Below, piece after piece: positions 54,754 to 63,791 of a DNA stretch of 64,000 nucleotides. Within the stretch, counting starts at the first letter, position 1; each line of letters begins with the position of its first letter. Source of the stretch: Pseudomonas chlororaphis subsp. chlororaphis. Lineage in GTDB: Bacteria; Pseudomonadota; Gammaproteobacteria; Pseudomonadales; Pseudomonadaceae. The translations under genes and the position numbers were made by a program. The notes under the pieces are model-generated. The model ran no database searches, was not told the origin of the DNA, and saw only the letters and a list, made by a program, of their open reading frames with translations. The DNA lies in assembly GCF_003945765.1 (NCBI RefSeq), contig NZ_CP027712.1, positions 4,092,001 through 4,156,000 on the forward strand, read 5' to 3'.

Positions 54754-55983
54754 ATGCGCACCTCCAGTTCCAACAGCCTCAAGCACGCCTTGGCGCTGGT
54801 CGCCGTCAGCACGCTGGGCGCTTGCGGCCAGCCCAACCAGGGAGCGAGTACGGAACACCCCCTCCCCGTCGTCAGCGTCGCGGAGGTCGTCGTCCAGTCT
54901 CTCGCCGATTGGGACGAGTTCTCGGGCAGGCTTCAAGCCCCGGAGTCAGTCGATCTACGGCCGAGGGTCTCCGGGCATATCGACCGCGTGCTGTTTCGAG
55001 ACGGCTCGCTCGTCAAGAAAGGCGAGCTGTTGTTCCAGATCGACCCCAGGCCCTTGCAGGCGGAGGTCAATCGCCTCGACGCACAACTTCAGCAGGCCCG
55101 CGCCAAACAGACCCGCGCCGCCAGTGAAGCCCAGCGCGGCGAGAAGCTGAGGGCCAACCAGGCGATTTCCGCCGAGCTGGCTGACGCGCGCAAGACGGCG
55201 TACCAGGAAGCCAGTTCCGCCGTTGCAGCGATCCGCGCCCAACTCGACGCCGCGCGCCTGAATCTGAGCTTCACTCGCATCACGGCGCCCATCGACGGCC
55301 GCATCGGTCGCGCGCAGGTGACCGCCGGGAATCTGGTCAATGAGGGGGCCACACTGCTCACCACGCTGGTGGGCACGAAGGAGCTCTATGCGTACTTCGA
55401 TATCGACGAAGCCACCTACCTGAAACAGATTCGCCGCATACGAAGCGAAAAGGCCTTCTCCCCTTCCCGTGTGCCGGTGCATTTGGCACTGAGTACCGAC
55501 GAACGACCCGCGTATGAAGGTCGCCTGGACTTCCTCGATAACCAAGTCAATCCGCGTACCGGTACCCTGCAGGCACGTGCTGTCATCGACAACGGCGAAA
55601 ACGAGCTGCCCCCCGGGCTCTACGTTCGCCTGCAATTACCCGCCAGCGACCGCTACCCCGCCACCCTGGTCCGAGACGAAGCGATTGGCACCGACCTGGG
55701 CAATCGCTTCGTACTGGTGCTGGGCAAAGATGCGGTGGTGAGCTATCGCGCCGTCCAGCTTGGCCCCAAGGTCGAAGGCCTGCGCGTGATCCGCAAGGGC
55801 CTGAAGGCAGGAGACCGCATCGTGGTCAATGGCCTGCAGCATGCCCGTCCCGGTGCCAGGGTTACACCGGAACCGGTGGCCATGGCGACCGCTGAGGTGC
55901 TGGCCCGTTTGACGCGGCTGAATGCCTCTACCGAACCGACGCCTGTCGCACAACAAGGCCCGGAGCGGAGGACATCGCCATGA
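54754..55983 (+). CDS. RND efflux periplasmic adaptor lipoprotein (MexE-like)
   Basis: A 409-residue membrane fusion protein with a lipoprotein signal ending LGAC. The lipoyl/hairpin regions include DEFSGRLQAPESVDLRPRVS, LFQIDPRPLQAEVNRLDAQL and SFTRITAPIDGRIGRAQVTA; the close resemblance is to MexE. The start at 54754 follows GGGAG and gives the proper lipobox. It overlaps the pump gene by 4 nt. Confidence 0.9.
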   Translation: MRTSSSNSLKHALALVAVSTLGACGQPNQGASTEHPLPVVSVAEVVVQSLADWDEFSGRLQAPESVDLRPRVSGHIDRVLFRDGSLVKKGELLFQIDPRPLQAEVNRLDAQLQQARAKQTRAASEAQRGEKLRANQAISAELADARKTAYQEASSAVAAIRAQLDAARLNLSFTRITAPIDGRIGRAQVTAGNLVNEGATLLTTLVGTKELYAYFDIDEATYLKQIRRIRSEKAFSPSRVPVHLALSTDERPAYEGRLDFLDNQVNPRTGTLQARAVIDNGENELPPGLYVRLQLPASDRYPATLVRDEAIGTDLGNRFVLVLGKDAVVSYRAVQLGPKVEGLRVIRKGLKAGDRIVVNGLQHARPGARVTPEPVAMATAEVLARLTRLNASTEPTPVAQQGPERRTSP

Positions 55984-58900
55984 ACATCTCGCAGTTCTTT
56001 GTGCGACGCCCGATCTTCGCCATCGTCCTGTCGCTGCTCATTCTGATCGGCGGAATCGTCTCTCTGTTCCAGTTGCCGGTCAGCGAGTATCCGGAAGTCG
56101 TGCCGCCCACTATTGTGGTGCGGGCACAATTTCCGGGCGCGAACCCCGACGTGCTCGGCAAGACCGTAGCCTCACCGCTGGAGCAGGCCATCACCGGCGT
56201 GGAAAACATGCTCTACATGTCCTCCCAGTCGACCTCGGACGGCTCGATGACCCTGACCCTGACCTTCGCACTGGGCACGGACCTCAATGCCGCGCTGGTC
56301 CAGGTGCAAAGCAGGGTCACCCGCGCGACCACCCAGCTGCCTCCCGATGTCCAGCGGCTGGGCGTGACGGTGGACAAGACGTCGCCGGCGCTGGCCCAGG
56401 TCGTTCACCTGTATTCGCCAAGCGGCCAGTACGACCCGACCTATCTTGCCAACTACCTGACCATTCACGTCATCGACGAGCTGTACAAGATCGAGGGTGT
56501 CAGCGACATCCGCCTGCTGGGGATGGGCGATTATGCCCTGCGGGTCTGGCTGGATCCGGACAAGGTGGCTTCCTACAACCTGGCCGCGACGGATGTGATA
56601 CGCGCTATCCGCGAGCAGAACCGGGAGGTCGCCGTCGGCTCGCTCGGCGCACCGCCAAACGCGAGCGACAACGCCTTCCAGTTGCTCATTAACGCCCGAG
56701 GCAGGCTGGTCGACGAGGACGAGTTCGAGCGCATCATCGTGCATGTCGGCGAGCGCGGCGAAATCGTCCGCCTGCGCGACGTCGCACGCATCGAACTGGG
56801 CTCGAGCCAGTACGCCCTGCGCGCGCACCTCGACGGTCGCCCCTCCACCGCCTTGCAGATTTTCCAGGACGCGGATGCTAACGCCATCGAGCTGTCCGAC
56901 CGGATTCGCAAGCGGATGAGCGAGCTCGCTCAAGACTTCCCACCGGGCGTCGAACACTCGATCGGCTACGACCCCACCATCTTCGTGCGCAGCTCCATCA
57001 CCGCGGTGGTGTATACGCTGCTGGAGGCCGTCGCGCTCGTCGTACTGGTGGTCATCCTCTTTCTGCAGACATGGCGCGCGTCGATCATTCCGCTAGCCGC
57101 AGTGCCAGTGTCCCTGATCGGCACGCTCGCGGTCATGCAACTGCTGGGCTTTTCCATCAACGCGCTATCGCTGTTCGGCCTGGTGCTGGCTATCGGTATC
57201 GTGGTCGACGACGCCATCGTCGTGGTGGAGAACGTCGAACGCAACATCGACATGGGCAAGTCGCCGGTAGAAGCGACCCGCCAGGCGATGAAGGAAGTGA
57301 CCGGCCCGGTCATCGCCACCGCCCTGGTTCTATGCGCGGTGTTCATTCCGAGCGCTTTCATCTCCGGCCTCACCGGGCAGTTCTACCGGCAATTCGCGCT
57401 CACCATCGCGATATCGACGGTGATCTCGGCGTTCAACTCGTTGACCTTGTCGCCCGCCCTGGCCGCGATACTGCTCAAAGGCAAGGACGCACCCAAGGAT
57501 CGTCTGTCGAAGCTGATCGACCGACTGTTCGGGGGCTGGCTGTTCGCTCCATTCAACCGACTGTTCCAACGGGCAAGTGCGGGTTATGTCAGCCTCGCCA
57601 CGCGACTGCTGCGAGCGGGCTCCATCGTCCTGATGTTGTATGTCGGCCTGGTGGGACTGGCCTATCTGGGGCTGGAGAAAACCCCCACAGGCTTCATCCC
57701 TCAGCAGGACAAACAGTACCTGGTCGCCTTTGCCCAGCTGCCCGAAGGCGCCAGCCTGGACCGTACCGAGGCCGTCATCCTGAAGATGTCCGAGCTTGCC
57801 CTGAAGCATCCGGGGGTGGCCAATACCGTGAGTTTCAGCGGCCTGTCCATCAACGGCTTCGTCAACAGCGCAAGCGCGGGGCTCATGTTCATCCCGCTCA
57901 AATCCTTCGATGAACGCAAGGACGCCTCGATGTCAGACACCGCCATCGCCCAGGCCTTGACCGCTGAATATGGCCGGATCCAGGAGGCCTTCGTGATGGT
58001 GGTTCCCCCACCGCCAGTGGAAAGCCTGGGCTCTATCGGGGGCTTCCGGGTGCAGATCGAGGACCGCAGCAGCCTGGGGCATGAAGCGCTCTACCAGCAG
58101 ATTCAGTCGCTGGTGGACAAAGCCAGGGCGCTACCCGAACTGGCCGGCGTATTCTCCAGCTACCAGGTGAACGTCCCGCAGATCGACGCGGATATCGATC
58201 GGGACAAGGCCAAGGTCCATGGGGTGGCGATCGACGAAATCTTCGACACCCTGCAGGTCTACCTGGGCTCGATGTACGCCAACGACTTCAACCGCTTCGG
58301 GCGGACCTACCACGTCAATGTCCAGGCCGAGCAGGCATACCGCGTGGCGCCGGAGCAGATCGGCAGGCTGAAAGTACGCAACCGGCAGGGCGACCTCATT
58401 GCGTTGTCATCCTTCGTCCGGATACGGGAGTCGTCCGGTCCCGACCGAGTGATGCATTACAACGGTTTCCTGTCCGCCGAGATCAACGGCAGCCCGGCTC
58501 CGGGGTACAGCTCCGGCCAGGCCCAGGCAGCCATGGAGCGGCTGTTGCAGCAGGAGCTGCCCAACGGCATGGCCTATGAGTGGACCGAGCTAACCTACCA
58601 ACAGATTCTCGCCGGCAATACCGCCCTGCTGGTTTTTCCCTTGTGCGTGCTGCTGGCGTTCCTGGTGCTGGCCGCGCAGTACGAGAGCTGGAGCCTGCCG
58701 CTGGCAGTGGTGCTGATCGTCCCCATGACCCTGCTGTCGGCCATTGCCGGGGTGCTGCTCACCGGCGGCGACAACAACATCTTCACCCAGATCAGCCTGA
58801 TCGTGCTGGCGGGGCTCGCGTGCAAGAACGCCATCCTGCTGGTGGAGTTTGCCCGGGAGAAACAGCAGCAGGGCCTGGACTGCGTCAACGCAGTGCTAAA

Positions 58901-59162
58901 GGCCTGCCATCTGCGCTTACGCCCGATTCTGATGACGTCCATCGCCTTCATCATGGGCGTGGTGCCTTTGGTGTTGTCCTCCGGTGCCGGCGCCGAGATG
59001 CGCCGGGCCATGGGCATCGCGGTGTTCTCGGGGATGGTCGGTGTCACCTTCTTCGGCCTGCTCCTGACCCCGGTCTTCTATGTATGGCTGCGTCGCCTGG
59101 TGGAAAGACGCGCCCAACGGCGCACCGCCATGAAGAAGGTGTTTTGGGAGGACAAAACATGA
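55980..59162 (+). CDS. RND efflux pump (MexF-like)
   Basis: A 1060-residue HAE1-type RND permease, very like MexF in sequence: SQFFVRRPIFAIVLSLLILI, FQLPVSEYPEVVPPTIVVRA, PGANPDVLGKTVASPLEQAI. The proton relay Asp pair is in GIVVDDAIVVVENVERNIDM. Twelve helices with two large periplasmic loops are seen. It exports amphiphilic compounds with the MexE-like adaptor. No outer-membrane channel gene follows, so it must borrow one. Confidence 0.95.
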   Translation: MNISQFFVRRPIFAIVLSLLILIGGIVSLFQLPVSEYPEVVPPTIVVRAQFPGANPDVLGKTVASPLEQAITGVENMLYMSSQSTSDGSMTLTLTFALGTDLNAALVQVQSRVTRATTQLPPDVQRLGVTVDKTSPALAQVVHLYSPSGQYDPTYLANYLTIHVIDELYKIEGVSDIRLLGMGDYALRVWLDPDKVASYNLAATDVIRAIREQNREVAVGSLGAPPNASDNAFQLLINARGRLVDEDEFERIIVHVGERGEIVRLRDVARIELGSSQYALRAHLDGRPSTALQIFQDADANAIELSDRIRKRMSELAQDFPPGVEHSIGYDPTIFVRSSITAVVYTLLEAVALVVLVVILFLQTWRASIIPLAAVPVSLIGTLAVMQLLGFSINALSLFGLVLAIGIVVDDAIVVVENVERNIDMGKSPVEATRQAMKEVTGPVIATALVLCAVFIPSAFISGLTGQFYRQFALTIAISTVISAFNSLTLSPALAAILLKGKDAPKDRLSKLIDRLFGGWLFAPFNRLFQRASAGYVSLATRLLRAGSIVLMLYVGLVGLAYLGLEKTPTGFIPQQDKQYLVAFAQLPEGASLDRTEAVILKMSELALKHPGVANTVSFSGLSINGFVNSASAGLMFIPLKSFDERKDASMSDTAIAQALTAEYGRIQEAFVMVVPPPPVESLGSIGGFRVQIEDRSSLGHEALYQQIQSLVDKARALPELAGVFSSYQVNVPQIDADIDRDKAKVHGVAIDEIFDTLQVYLGSMYANDFNRFGRTYHVNVQAEQAYRVAPEQIGRLKVRNRQGDLIALSSFVRIRESSGPDRVMHYNGFLSAEINGSPAPGYSSGQAQAAMERLLQQELPNGMAYEWTELTYQQILAGNTALLVFPLCVLLAFLVLAAQYESWSLPLAVVLIVPMTLLSAIAGVLLTGGDNNIFTQISLIVLAGLACKNAILLVEFAREKQQQGLDCVNAVLKACHLRLRPILMTSIAFIMGVVPLVLSSGAGAEMRRAMGIAVFSGMVGVTFFGLLLTPVFYVWLRRLVERRAQRRTAMKKVFWEDKT

Positions 59163-59240
59163 GTCGCCTGCTATCGGCTCTTGGCGGAGGCTGGCAGCCC
59201 GGTTGAAGCAGCATTTTTTTGTGGACGGAGAAGTCGCGTT

Positions 59241-59717
59241 ATGAAAGCTCTTGCAGTTGCCTGTGTACTGGCAGGCCTGATCAATGCTCTGCCCGCATCG
59301 GCGGCAGATAGCCCCATTTCCGCTAATGGAGAAACCTCAGTGGTCATCAGAAAGAACTATCCCACCCTGCCCGAACCGGCCGGCCCCTACTCCGTTTCGG
59401 TTCGTCACAACGGCACCCTGTACCTGTCCGGCATGACAGCCTTCGGTACGCCGGCCCAGGGCAAAGACATCGCCAGGCAGGCCGAAGCCATATTCGAACA
59501 GATCAAGCGCGTCACCCAGGCCGAGGGAATCGGCATGCGCGACCTCATCAAGGTGACCATCTTCGTGACCTCGATGGACGAAGTCGGCGCATTGCGTGAA
59601 GTCCTGTCGAAGAACTATGGCGGTGCCTACCCGGCCAGCTCACTGGTGAGGGTGGCCGGATTGTTCTCGCCAGAGGTCAATATCGAGATCGAGGCGGTAT
59701 TTGCAGTACCTGGCTGA
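59241..59717 (+). CDS. Exported RidA-family protein lacking the catalytic Arg
   Basis: A 158-residue Rid/YjgF-family protein with a signal peptide (MKALAVACVLAGLINALPAS then A), so it is periplasmic, unlike cytoplasmic RidA. Family marks are GPYSVSVRHNGTLYLSGM, DLIKVTIFVTSMDEVGALRE and the end VNIEIEAVF. At the RidA Arg105 position (YPARS in RidA) the sequence is YPASS, so imine deaminase activity is unlikely. It lies 78 nt behind the RND pump and is probably in the same operon. Confidence 0.85.
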   Translation: MKALAVACVLAGLINALPASAADSPISANGETSVVIRKNYPTLPEPAGPYSVSVRHNGTLYLSGMTAFGTPAQGKDIARQAEAIFEQIKRVTQAEGIGMRDLIKVTIFVTSMDEVGALREVLSKNYGGAYPASSLVRVAGLFSPEVNIEIEAVFAVPG

Positions 59718-59719
59718 GT

Positions 59720-60139
59720 TCGGCCATTGAACCTGTGGATGTCCCCTCATCGGAGAAGAGGCGCCATACCGATGCCGCCGTCCGCAGGAAGATCTTCGAC
59801 TTAAACTTGATAGCAATGACCGTATCTTCGTCATCAAACTGAGCCGTGGGGAACATCAAGGTTGGCTTAACAAATATGTTTGGGCCTGGATTGATACCCG
59901 ACTCTAACGTCGTTCCGCATCTCGTTGCGCCTTATCGTGCGCTAACTTTGACCCTCGGGTAGGCGCTCGATGATCCCTCGGGGAGAACCAGTTTTGCAGT
60001 GAGGCCGTATTTCAGCAGGCTTGGGGACTTGTCCGGAGCTTCCCAAGCCGTTCCCGGATGCGCGAATTGCAGTTGCACAGGCTTCCCGAAGCAATGCCGG
60101 CAACTGCAACTCGAACCTCTTGGCGACGAGACTATCGCA
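59720..60139 (-). pseudogene. Decayed ORF behind the lipase gene, one in-frame stop
   Basis: In one frame this stretch reads KPVQLQFAHPGTAWEAPDKS, SLLKYGLTAKLVLPEG, AYPRVKVSAR, a TAA at 59934-59932, then TLESGINPGPNIFVKPTLMF, QFDDEDTVIAIKFKSKIF and RTAASVWRLFSDEG. Both sides of the stop look coding and share the frame, which suggests one gene with a nonsense mutation. It follows the lipase stop directly. Family not recognised; a partner of the lipase is possible. Confidence 0.4.
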
Positions 60140-61132
60140 CTAGCTGCCAAACGGTGGCATCGGTATATCGCCAGGCTGCAACCCCAGCAGCGATATGTAC
60201 TCGTAGATGTGCTGATAGCCGGATTGGGCTTTATAGCTTGTGCAACTGGATTGCAGTTTCCCACACAGCCGCAGCTCCATTTGTGCGCTGCCCATGCCCC
60301 ATTGCGTATAGTTCAAATTATTGTTTGTAACGGTATCTATTCCACGGCAAACCGCTTTCTTCGTGTCTTCATCAATGACATTGGTTGGCTCATAGAGCGT
60401 CAAGGAGAAGTCGAGAGAAGTGGCGCACCACGCCATCGGTACAACATCCAGAGTGTTGTATATCCGTAGCGCATTACCGGCCATTTGCTTATTGAAATAG
60501 CTCGCAAAAAAACCATCGCCAGCCGTTGGTGCAGCAATCGTTTCGCAATAAAAGTTAAAGCCCGAGAATTTATCTTTCAGATAAAGCGCGACCACCGACA
60601 TGAGCGCACCGCCAAGGCTATGACCGACCAACCGGATCGTCGCCCCGCTTCGCTGCTTCCCTAGAAAATCGCACAGCGTGCCCTGAGAACCGATCTTGGA
60701 TGCCGTATGCAATATCGCGTGTACACCCCCCGCAGTTCCCTGAGATATGTTCGCCGGCACCGGGCAGCTCTTGATAAGTTTCTGCAACGGCACCATTGGA
60801 AAAATATCAAGATCATCCAGCTGGTCCAGGGGAGAATCGAGAAGGGTCCCGCTCGTCACTACTACGATGTCGTTCTCATTTCTCCCGCCGATCAGCACCA
60901 CCGTGATGTGAGCCGTGTACTCGCCATCCATCACCAGCGCGGGGCCCCAGGCTACGCCATAGCCGCCGCCTACCTTGGAGCCATTAAGACGCGAAAGAAT
61001 GTTGTCTTTAACCTGGCTTGGTGAAGGGTTCTTGATGTTTTTCCATGACGGCGAATACCTCGCCGCATTATTGACCACGAAAGCGTGTGTAAGACTGATT
61101 TGCCTTTGCTGAAGTGAGTCTAGCGAAGTCAT
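60140..61132 (-). CDS. Class 3 (alpha/beta-hydrolase) lipase
   Basis: A 330-residue lipase of the fungal-type class 3 fold: RLVGHSLGGALMSVVALYL with Ser172 in GHSLG, the acid in IYNTLDVVPMAW and a late His in SGYQHIYEYISL. There is no signal peptide, so export would need another route such as the T6SS; that is an inference. A strong AAGGAG precedes the ATG. GC is lower than in the core genes. The open frame behind it is decayed. Confidence 0.82.
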   Translation of the reverse strand: MTSLDSLQQRQISLTHAFVVNNAARYSPSWKNIKNPSPSQVKDNILSRLNGSKVGGGYGVAWGPALVMDGEYTAHITVVLIGGRNENDIVVVTSGTLLDSPLDQLDDLDIFPMVPLQKLIKSCPVPANISQGTAGGVHAILHTASKIGSQGTLCDFLGKQRSGATIRLVGHSLGGALMSVVALYLKDKFSGFNFYCETIAAPTAGDGFFASYFNKQMAGNALRIYNTLDVVPMAWCATSLDFSLTLYEPTNVIDEDTKKAVCRGIDTVTNNNLNYTQWGMGSAQMELRLCGKLQSSCTSYKAQSGYQHIYEYISLLGLQPGDIPMPPFGS

Positions 61133-61409
61133 GACTGCTCCTTGTCTCGAAGAAAGTTTTCAAGGGACCAACGAAAACTTATGGCTGCCGTCGATCCTTC
61201 CGGGCCAGCAAGACCGAGTGTAGTCGCAGTTTTGGAAGCGTGAGTACGGTGCACAGAACGAATGCATCGCCGCAATTCGCCCCGATGGCCAAGGATCAGA
61301 GGGCTGACCTGCGGCAGTGCCTATTCGCTAAGTTCTGTACGCAAAGCAACGTCGCAAACACCGCATGGCTCAAACTAACGAGGCCATCGCTGCATAGCTT
61401 CCTGCAAGT

Positions 61410-61760
61410 TTGTCGACGCGATGCGCTCAACCCTGCTTGTTCAACTTGATGGGCAGCCACTGGAGTAGCCATCGGTCGGCCACTTCATCGGGGCTGTTCG
61501 AAGAGATTCAGCAACCCGCTTCCAAGCCGCATCGGGGATTCGTACCGTTTTGCCATCGTGGCCTACTGCCGAACCCGGTGCTCAAGTGCGGCAGCGGCTT
61601 CAAAGAATTTCGTACAGAGCCTAAAACGGGAAACAACAGGGCAGAAAAATGACTTTCCAACTTGTGTCGCCATCACATCGCTCAACACATGGCTGACATA
61701 CTGCTGTTGGTAAGTGTAGGTGAGTTGTACCTTCTGGTACTCCATCAACTTGGGGTCGAT
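61410..61760 (-). pseudogene. Fragments of decayed coding sequence
   Basis: The 61133-61834 spacer has no intact gene. Read on the minus strand, 61643-61760 gives SIDPKLMEYQKVQLTYTYQQ followed by QYVSHVLSDVMATQVGKSFF, and further on GHDGKTVRIPDAAWKRVAES changes frame to PDEVADRWLLQWLPIKLNKQ. These look like ends of one or two genes with frameshifts. Families not recognised; low confidence. Confidence 0.3.
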
Positions 61761-61834
61761 TGAGGATCGATCTGACAGTCAGAACTGAAGAACCTGGCAA
61801 CTGTCAGATCAGACCCGCACTTCTACACAATGCG

Positions 61835-62848
61835 TTAAATCGTAAGCACCGAACGAAATTTCGCTTTGCTCATATTCAGGAAGACTTCCTCTGCGTCTTC
61901 AAGCGGATAGGTTTCAATCATTGCCCGCACCCCCTTGAGCGCCGCAAACGCCATAGTTTCCTCGCTGTCTTTGGCATTGCCACTATACCAACCAGCGATA
62001 CTACGCCGACCAAATACCAGTAAGTCAGGGGAAACACCCAGAGGCTGATGGTCGGTCGCTACAAACACAAGACGACCATTAGGCTTGAGACCCAAGGTCA
62101 GATCCACCTGTGCTGCGCCTGATCCTACCGTTGAGAGCACTACTGTCGCTCCACCTAAACGTGCGAGGGCCTCCCCTGCACTCCCCTCAGTACTGTCGAT
62201 GTATTCGTCAGCTCCAAGCTTGCGGGCCAGGGCTTCCTTGGCGCGACCACGGCTCACCGCTACCGTGCGGAACCCCATTTTATTCGCAAACTGAACGGCA
62301 AGATGGCCTAACCCTCCCACGCCATGAATCGCAACCGTATCGCCCGGACGAGCGCCAGAATGACGTAACGCGTTGAATGTTGTAATACCCGCACACATCA
62401 GCGGAGCAGCCTCCGCAAAAGACAGCACATTGGGAATCCGCGCTAGAGCATCTTGCGGTACCACCATATATTCGGCATACCCTCCATCGTAACTCGCCCC
62501 CACGATCATACGGTCGGTGCAGTTGGTGAAGTCGCCCTGACGGCAATACTCACAGTTAGAACAACTCCCCCCGTGCCAGCCAACTCCCACACGGTCTCCA
62601 GGTTTCCAGGTCGTCACCTCGGCGCCTACCGAGTCGATCTCACCGGCCACTTCATGCCCAGGTACTCGGGGATAAGTCACACCCAGCATGCCCATTCGAG
62701 CAATATTTTCCCCAGCACAGACGCCACACGCATGTACTTTGACCCTAACCTGTCGTGGACCAGGTACGGGTACGGGAACCTGGGACACGACGAAAGTTCC
62801 CCCTACCTCTACGGCCTGTACCGCCTTCATTAGCATTGTCTCAGTCAT
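61835..62848 (-). CDS. Zinc-dependent alcohol dehydrogenase (MDR family)
   Basis: A 337-residue medium-chain dehydrogenase, AdhP-like. The catalytic zinc site is formed by CGVCAGENI and GHEVAGEIDSVG; the structural zinc by SCSNCEYCRQGDFTNC; the NAD(P)-binding turn is GVGGLGHLAVQFA. The sequence GENI replaces the usual HTD/HSD after the first Cys. It reduces or oxidises alcohols/aldehydes. It sits 56 nt behind the SDR gene on the same strand and probably in its operon. Confidence 0.9.
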   Translation of the reverse strand: MTETMLMKAVQAVEVGGTFVVSQVPVPVPGPRQVRVKVHACGVCAGENIARMGMLGVTYPRVPGHEVAGEIDSVGAEVTTWKPGDRVGVGWHGGSCSNCEYCRQGDFTNCTDRMIVGASYDGGYAEYMVVPQDALARIPNVLSFAEAAPLMCAGITTFNALRHSGARPGDTVAIHGVGGLGHLAVQFANKMGFRTVAVSRGRAKEALARKLGADEYIDSTEGSAGEALARLGGATVVLSTVGSGAAQVDLTLGLKPNGRLVFVATDHQPLGVSPDLLVFGRRSIAGWYSGNAKDSEETMAFAALKGVRAMIETYPLEDAEEVFLNMSKAKFRSVLTI

Positions 62849-62904
62849 TACACACCTCCCAATTAGAGGGCAATAGAAACCGGATGCGGTTTCGTTTGCC
62901 CGAT

Positions 62905-63654
62905 TCAGTTGCTTGAGCCGCCATTCATCAGAATTTCTTCACCGGTAATGAAGAACGATTGGTCGCTGGCGAGAAATTCCGCGATATCAGCGACATCTTG
63001 TGCCTTTGCGAGCCTCCCAATCGGGATCGTCTCGAGCAAACTCTTTTTGTAAGGATCGTCGTCACCGACTCCGGTGAAGATGCCGGCGCCGTCGATCGGG
63101 CCAGGGACAAGTGAATTGACGGTGACTTTGCGATGACCGATTTCCTGGGCTAACACCCGCACGAGATATTTCGGCGCGGATTTGCTAGTCCCGTAAAGAC
63201 CAAGTCCTGGTTGCGGGCGCGATGTCGAGCTGGAGGCAATATTGATGATTCGGCCGCCATCAGCGATGTGGCGAGCTGCAGCCTGCATGACGAAGTAGGG
63301 ACCCTTGGTATTAACGCGAAAGAGTAGATCAAAGTCCTCCTCGGTCACGTCGACCACCTGAATGTTGACCTTTTCTATGCCCGCGTTGGCCACGACAATA
63401 TCGATTTTGCCGAATGTCCTGAGCCCGGCCTGAAACAACGCTTCAATTTCAACAACGTTGGACACATCTGCTTGTACGCTGATCGCCTTGACACCTTCAG
63501 CTATCGCCGCAGCCACTACTTCATCAGCAGGTGCTTTGTCTCTCGAGTAATTGATCACGACATTGGCACCGCGTTCGGCCAGGCGTAGCACAATGGCGCG
63601 CCCGAGCCCCTTGGACGATCCCGTGACTATTGCAACTTTTCCTTGCAAACTCAT
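62905..63654 (-). CDS. SDR-family oxidoreductase
   Basis: A 249-residue short-chain dehydrogenase: VAIVTGSSKGLGRA (NAD(P) site), VVANAGIEKV (NNAG equivalent), IINIASSSTSRPQPGLGLYG with TSK giving the YxxxK site. It belongs to the classical FabG-like group. The start has AGGAG upstream. It is the first gene of the pair with the zinc dehydrogenase and could feed or drain its substrate. Confidence 0.9.
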   Translation of the reverse strand: MSLQGKVAIVTGSSKGLGRAIVLRLAERGANVVINYSRDKAPADEVVAAAIAEGVKAISVQADVSNVVEIEALFQAGLRTFGKIDIVVANAGIEKVNIQVVDVTEEDFDLLFRVNTKGPYFVMQAAARHIADGGRIINIASSSTSRPQPGLGLYGTSKSAPKYLVRVLAQEIGHRKVTVNSLVPGPIDGAGIFTGVGDDDPYKKSLLETIPIGRLAKAQDVADIAEFLASDQSFFITGEEILMNGGSSN

Positions 63655-63791
63655 GACTGCATACTCCTGTTAATTAACTGCGTTGAATAAAACTGGAGGC
63701 GTGGGGTATGTGAGTGTATTCGACGAAGTCGTCGATCAAGGTCATCCTGTTTACAGCTAGATAGTCCTCTATGTCTGAAGATTAAGTGTAA

